NCBI GenBank assembly: GCA_014361085.1
Contig: JACIWG010000007.1
Span: 1-25,971, forward strand
DNA from: Nitrososphaeria archaeon
GTDB lineage: Archaea > Thermoproteota > Nitrososphaeria > JACIWG01
DNA: 25,971 bases
Direction of reading: 5' to 3'
This document shows, in pieces, positions 22,793 to 25,971 of the stretch. The number at the start of each line of letters is the position of its first letter. The first letter of the stretch is position 1. The notes beneath the pieces are model-generated. The model searched no databases, was not told the DNA's origin, and was given only the letters and a program-made list of their open reading frames with translations. Both the position numbers and the translations under genes were made by a program.

Positions 22793-24643
22793 TTATGTTA
22801 CCTTATAGTCTGTGTCCACGGTCTTGTTGTCTGAACTCTTCTCCTGTCCACTCTTTTGTTGCCTAGCATATTCTGAAGCCGCCTGCTGATAGATTACTGT
22901 TCCAACCTCTTGAAGCACCCTCCTTAGCTCTTCACGTTTCTGCTTAATCTTCTCTACATCTTTTCCAGAAAGTGCTTCCCTCAACTCTGCAACCGCCTTA
23001 TCTATCTGTTCCTTCTGCTGCTGTGTAAGCTTTTCTCCAAGGTCCTTTTTCGTCTTCTCCGAAGTATATATTAGTGCTTCAGCATCATTTCTGAGTTCAG
23101 CTTCCTCCCTCTTCTTTTTATCAAGTTCCGCGTACTGTTCAGCCTCCCTAATCATCCTCTCCTTCTCTTCAGGAGTAAGTTTTGTTGCAGCCGTTATCGT
23201 TATCTTAGCCTCCTTTCCTGTTCCAAGATCTTTTGCTGTAACATGTAATATTCCGTTTGCGTCTATGTCGAATGTAACCTCTATCTGTGGAACCCCTCTT
23301 GGTGCTGGAGGTATACCTGTCAAATGAAACATTCCTAATGAAATGTTGTCGGCTGCCATGGCCCTTTCACCCTGCAGGACATGTATTGTTACAGCTGTCT
23401 GAAAATCTTCTGCTGTTGTAAAGATTTGGCTTCTCCTAATAGGTATTGGAGTATTCCTTTCAATAATCTTTGTAAATATTCCTCCCAATGTTTCTACTCC
23501 TAAAGATAATGGTGTGACATCAATTAATAGTATGTCCTTCACTTCCCCGGTTAATACTGCACCCTGTATTGCTGCACCTATTGCTACACACTCCATCGGG
23601 TCCACACCCCTTTCAGGAGGCTTCCCGATAATCTTTTCAACAAACCTTTGTACTAGAGGCATCCTTGTTGTACCCCCTATGAGAATCACCTTATCTATGT
23701 CCTTTGGTGTAAGCTTAGCATCCTCTATTGCTCTCATTATCGTAGTCCTTGTCCTCTCGACAATAGGTTCTGCAAGTTCTTCAAGCTTCGCCCTCGTTAT
23801 CGTCATATGAAGATGCCTTGGTCCAGAAGAGTCCACGTATATGAAGGGTAGGTCTATGTCTGTCTGCAAGAGTGTTGAAAGCTCTATCTTAGCTTTTTCA
23901 GCAGCCTCCTTTAGTCTTGCCATAGCCATCTTGTCACCTCTTAAATCTATACCCGTCTCCTTCTTGAATTCTTCAATAATATAGTTCATTAGCGCCTGGT
24001 CTATGTCAGCGCCGCCAGTCTGTGTGTCACCGCTTGTAGAAAGAACTTGGAAAACACCTTTACCGAAATCCATTATTGTAACATCGTGTGTTCCCCCTCC
24101 GAAACTGAATACTAGAATCTTCATTTCCTTCTCAAGCTTGTCTATCCCGTATGCGAGGCATGCTGCTGTCGGCTCATTTATTATCCTTAGAACCTCGAAT
24201 CCAGCAATTTCTGCAGCATCTTTTGTCGCCTGCCTCTGGTTGTCGTTAAAGTGTGCTGGAACCGTTATAACACATTTTTTTATCGGCACTCCAAGATATG
24301 CTTCAGCATCCCTCTTAATCTTCTGAAGTATGAATGCTGAAATCTGTTGAGGTGTATACTCTTTTCCAAAAATGTTCACCTTATAATTTGTTCCCATTTT
24401 CCTCTTTATCTCGAAAACTGTTCCTTCAGGGTTTATTGTAGCCTGCCTTTTTGCAGGTTCTCCAACAAGCAGTTGCCCATCTTTTGTGAACGCTACAACA
24501 GATGGAAACATTTTGCCCGCTATCGTCGGCCCCTCCGCGCTCGGTATGACAATGGCTTTACCGTTTTCCCATATTGCTGCGGCAGAATTTGTAGTACCCA
24601 AATCTATTCCAAGAACCTTCTCACGAGCCTGTGTTTCACTCAT
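22793..24643 (-). CDS. dnaK: Chaperone DnaK (Hsp70) with a substituted phosphate-loop aspartate
   Basis: 616 residues from ATG 24643; an upstream in-frame GTG at 24652 lies inside the ribosome site GAGGTGATC and is rejected. The ATPase domain has GIDLGTTNS (12-20), PAHFNDNQRQATKDAA, INEPTAACLAYG and the adenosine block ILIGGTTRMP. The substrate domain and helical lid follow; there is no bacterial EEVD-like tail. Phosphate-2 reads FSFGGGTHD (179-187) instead of the usual D-L-G-G-G-T-F-D: the first aspartate, one of three acidic residues around Mg-ATP, is serine (S180), while D187 is kept. This may slow ATP hydrolysis. grpE lies 19 bases upstream in the same unit. Confidence 0.97.
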   Translation of the reverse strand: MSETQAREKVLGIDLGTTNSAAAIWENGKAIVIPSAEGPTIAGKMFPSVVAFTKDGQLLVGEPAKRQATINPEGTVFEIKRKMGTNYKVNIFGKEYTPQQISAFILQKIKRDAEAYLGVPIKKCVITVPAHFNDNQRQATKDAAEIAGFEVLRIINEPTAACLAYGIDKLEKEMKILVFSFGGGTHDVTIMDFGKGVFQVLSTSGDTQTGGADIDQALMNYIIEEFKKETGIDLRGDKMAMARLKEAAEKAKIELSTLLQTDIDLPFIYVDSSGPRHLHMTITRAKLEELAEPIVERTRTTIMRAIEDAKLTPKDIDKVILIGGTTRMPLVQRFVEKIIGKPPERGVDPMECVAIGAAIQGAVLTGEVKDILLIDVTPLSLGVETLGGIFTKIIERNTPIPIRRSQIFTTAEDFQTAVTIHVLQGERAMAADNISLGMFHLTGIPPAPRGVPQIEVTFDIDANGILHVTAKDLGTGKEAKITITAATKLTPEEKERMIREAEQYAELDKKKREEAELRNDAEALIYTSEKTKKDLGEKLTQQQKEQIDKAVAELREALSGKDVEKIKQKREELRRVLQEVGTVIYQQAASEYARQQKSGQEKSSDNKTVDTDYKVT

Positions 24644-24662
24644 TCTGATCACCTCTTAAACT

Positions 24663-25253
24663 TTATTTTGAAGACTTAACTGCAACCTTAACTATACTCG
24701 GCCTAATAACTCTATCCTTCATAATATATCCTTTTCTAACCTCCTCTAAAATTGTCCCCTCCTCTATATCATCCTTTTCAACACGAGCGATTACATAATG
24801 TATGTTTGGGTCAAACATTTTACCCAGCGCCTCTATCCTTTTAACACCTTCACCCTCTAAAATTTTATTCAACTTTTTAAGCGTCATTTCAACCCCCTCA
24901 AGTAAAATTTTTATAGAATTTGTCTTTTTACCAGCCTCTAAAGCCATTTCAAGCTCGTCAACAACCTCAAGCAGTGAGACAATAAAACGTTCGTTCGAAT
25001 ACTTTTTAACCTCCTCTATCTCCTTCTCAATTCTTTTTCTAAAGTTAAGATAGTCTGCTTGAACATACTTTAACCTTGTAAGATACTCTTCAGCCTTCCT
25101 CTTTTCCTCCTCAACCTCCCTACGATATTCTTCAACAATCTTCTTCAAATCTTCAACTTCATCTTTCTTTTCTTCTAGAGTACCACTTACCTGTCCACTA
25201 TCCTCTGCTTTCTCCTCAACCTTTTTTCCCTCATTTTCTATCTTAGTCTCCAT
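24663..25253 (-). CDS. grpE: Nucleotide exchange factor GrpE
   Basis: 196 residues. An acidic, lysine/glutamate-rich N-terminal tail is followed by a long coiled coil (about 30-95, with YLTRLKYVQADYLNFRKR, the GrpE signature start) and a C-terminal beta domain (MFDPNIHYVIARVEKDD, then GTILEEVRKGYIMKDRVIRPSIVKV). It releases ADP from DnaK. AGGTGATT before ATG 25253 is a good ribosome site. It is the first gene of grpE-dnaK. A TATA-like TTTTTAA at 25306-25312 lies 56 bases upstream. No CIRCE-type inverted repeat is seen, so control is probably by archaeal regulators. Confidence 0.95.
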   Translation of the reverse strand: METKIENEGKKVEEKAEDSGQVSGTLEEKKDEVEDLKKIVEEYRREVEEEKRKAEEYLTRLKYVQADYLNFRKRIEKEIEEVKKYSNERFIVSLLEVVDELEMALEAGKKTNSIKILLEGVEMTLKKLNKILEGEGVKRIEALGKMFDPNIHYVIARVEKDDIEEGTILEEVRKGYIMKDRVIRPSIVKVAVKSSK

Positions 25254-25305
25254 TTACAATCACCTATAGCATATTCTCCTTTAACTAGTTATAACCTACT
25301 AAGGG

Positions 25306-25312
25306 TTAAAAA
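25306..25312 (-). promoter_or_regulatory. Candidate TATA box for grpE-dnaK
   Basis: On the minus strand TTTTTAA lies about 56 bases before the grpE ATG, within the 190-base spacer. Transcription would start near 25283 and give a 30-base leader that contains the ribosome site. Inference from position. Confidence 0.3.
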
Positions 25313-25412
25313 CTATATTTTTTTAACTTTATCCCACAATTTTCACTAGACAACATTTTAGCATGTGCTTTTATATTTTGTTTGGACCAAAGCCTGACGT
25401 TTTCCCAAATTT

Positions 25413-25424
25413 TAAAATAAAATA
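25413..25424 (-). terminator. Possible U-tract terminator after the hydroxyacid dehydrogenase
   Basis: About 20 bases past the stop at 25444, the minus strand reads TTATTTTATTTT, a U-rich run suitable for archaeal termination. No clear hairpin precedes it. Confidence 0.25.
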
Positions 25425-25443
25425 AGGTTGGTTAAATTGAGTC

Positions 25444-25971
25444 TTATTCTTTTGTTATCCTGTATCCTGCAATCTTCTCCATTGCCTTAATTAATGCCTG
25501 TGTCCCCTTCTCCGAAAGCCCTTCTGCTTCAGCTATTCTGAACATCTGCTGCACTATCGCTGTTCCCGGCAAAGGCACCTTAAGTTCAGCCGCTGTCTCC
25601 AAAACTAGTCTCAAATCCTTCTGTTGTGTAGTTATCTTGAATCCTGGTTCCATGTCACCTTTAACCATTTTTGGGCCTAGGTTAGATAGCATCCAAGAGT
25701 TTGCAGCTCCTCCTGTAAGAACTTCTAGGAGCTTATCTAAGTCCAGTCCAGCCTTAGCTGCCAATATTAGTCCCTCACATACACCTTGAAGGTTCATTAC
25801 ACACATTATCTGGTTACAGAGTTTTGTAATTTGCCCATTACCATGGGGTCCCATGTACGTTACCCTTTTTCCTAGAGCCTGGAAAATTGGAAGGCATTTT
25901 TGGAATGTTTCATAGTTTCCTCCAACCATGATTGATAGGGTTGCATTTATTGCCCCAATCTCTCCCCCAGT
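25444..25971 (-). CDS. 3-hydroxyisobutyrate dehydrogenase family protein (GarR-like), 5' end cut by window edge
   Basis: 175 codons remain; the frame is open through the window edge (TGGEIGAINATLSIMVGGNYE), so the N-terminal Rossmann domain is missing and the ATG at 25929 is internal. The visible part has the substrate-loop S/T-G-G-E-I-G-A, the catalytic lysine in NGQITKLCNQ and the PGFKITTQQKDLRLVLETA block, all typical of beta-hydroxyacid dehydrogenases such as tartronate semialdehyde reductase or LtnD. The substrate cannot be told from this half. It is on the same strand as grpE but separated by 190 bases with a likely terminator and promoter. Confidence 0.9.
   Translation of the reverse strand, partial: TGGEIGAINATLSIMVGGNYETFQKCLPIFQALGKRVTYMGPHGNGQITKLCNQIMCVMNLQGVCEGLILAAKAGLDLDKLLEVLTGGAANSWMLSNLGPKMVKGDMEPGFKITTQQKDLRLVLETAAELKVPLPGTAIVQQMFRIAEAEGLSEKGTQALIKAMEKIAGYRITKE

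Noticed and set aside
25254..25443. A CIRCE/HrcA-type heat-shock operator before grpE
   Set aside because: No long inverted repeat of that type is visible in the spacer, only AT-rich promoter-like sequence.
1..25971. CRISPR arrays or classical defence systems
   Set aside because: No regularly spaced repeats and no cas or toxin-antitoxin-like genes were seen; the only RNA-guided protein is TnpB.

Overview
The window is an AT-rich, gene-dense stretch of an archaeal chromosome. The archaeal markers are GINS23, MCM, Hel308, an RFC small subunit, PurP, a DUF354 protein and a tRNA gene with a bulge-helix-bulge intron. The single RFC small subunit and the gins23-mcm pairing fit the TACK/Thermoproteota side of the archaea. 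A complete grpE-dnaK plus dnaJ set argues against an extreme hyperthermophile, since most of those lack DnaK. I cannot name the lineage from sequence alone; a Bathyarchaeia-like or thaumarchaeal-related organism is only a guess.

Layout. 1-2069: a truncated, nucleotide-sugar-dehydrogenase-like gene and a DUF354 gene diverge from a 49-base spacer. 2096-2212: tRNA-Gln(UUG) with a 41-base intron and an encoded CCA. 2366-4602 (minus): rfcS-hisS, coupled by a TTGA overlap. 4741-12228 (plus): gins23, mcm, hel308, purB and an asparagine-synthetase-like gene whose N-terminal domain has no nucleophilic cysteine. 12247-14193 (minus): a DUF998 membrane-protein gene cut in two by a TnpB-only (IS605/IS1341-like) element. 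14277-14837: MarC-family membrane protein. 14890-18187: a tight operon of a four-carbon acid sugar kinase, a PdxA2-type dehydrogenase and an ornithine-cyclodeaminase-family enzyme. 18338-19435: purP. 19432-20289 (minus): a small FUN14-like membrane protein and an HD-domain phosphohydrolase. 20372-25253 (minus): grpE, dnaK, a degraded TnpB 3' end, dnaJ and a DUF362 gene. 25444-25971 (minus): a hydroxyacid dehydrogenase cut by the window edge.

How the genes work together. Replication and fork repair are grouped (RFC clamp loader; GINS and MCM of the CMG helicase; Hel308). Two purine genes are present (purB, purP). The kinase and PdxA2 pair fits degradation of threonate or erythronate to dihydroxyacetone phosphate. 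The Hsp70 system is complete.

The most interesting signal is a shared structure at two distant places, 12576-12680 and 22536-22640 (minus strand). Both carry the 3' end of a tnpB-like gene and the same order of pairing blocks: CCGTTG, then CGAAAGCC, then a terminal hairpin whose stem differs in sequence but still pairs, then ACAACGG. This is what an omega-RNA (TnpB guide scaffold) at a transposon right end should look like. One copy belongs to a full-length TnpB with an altered third RuvC motif, and the other to a decayed copy between dnaK and dnaJ.
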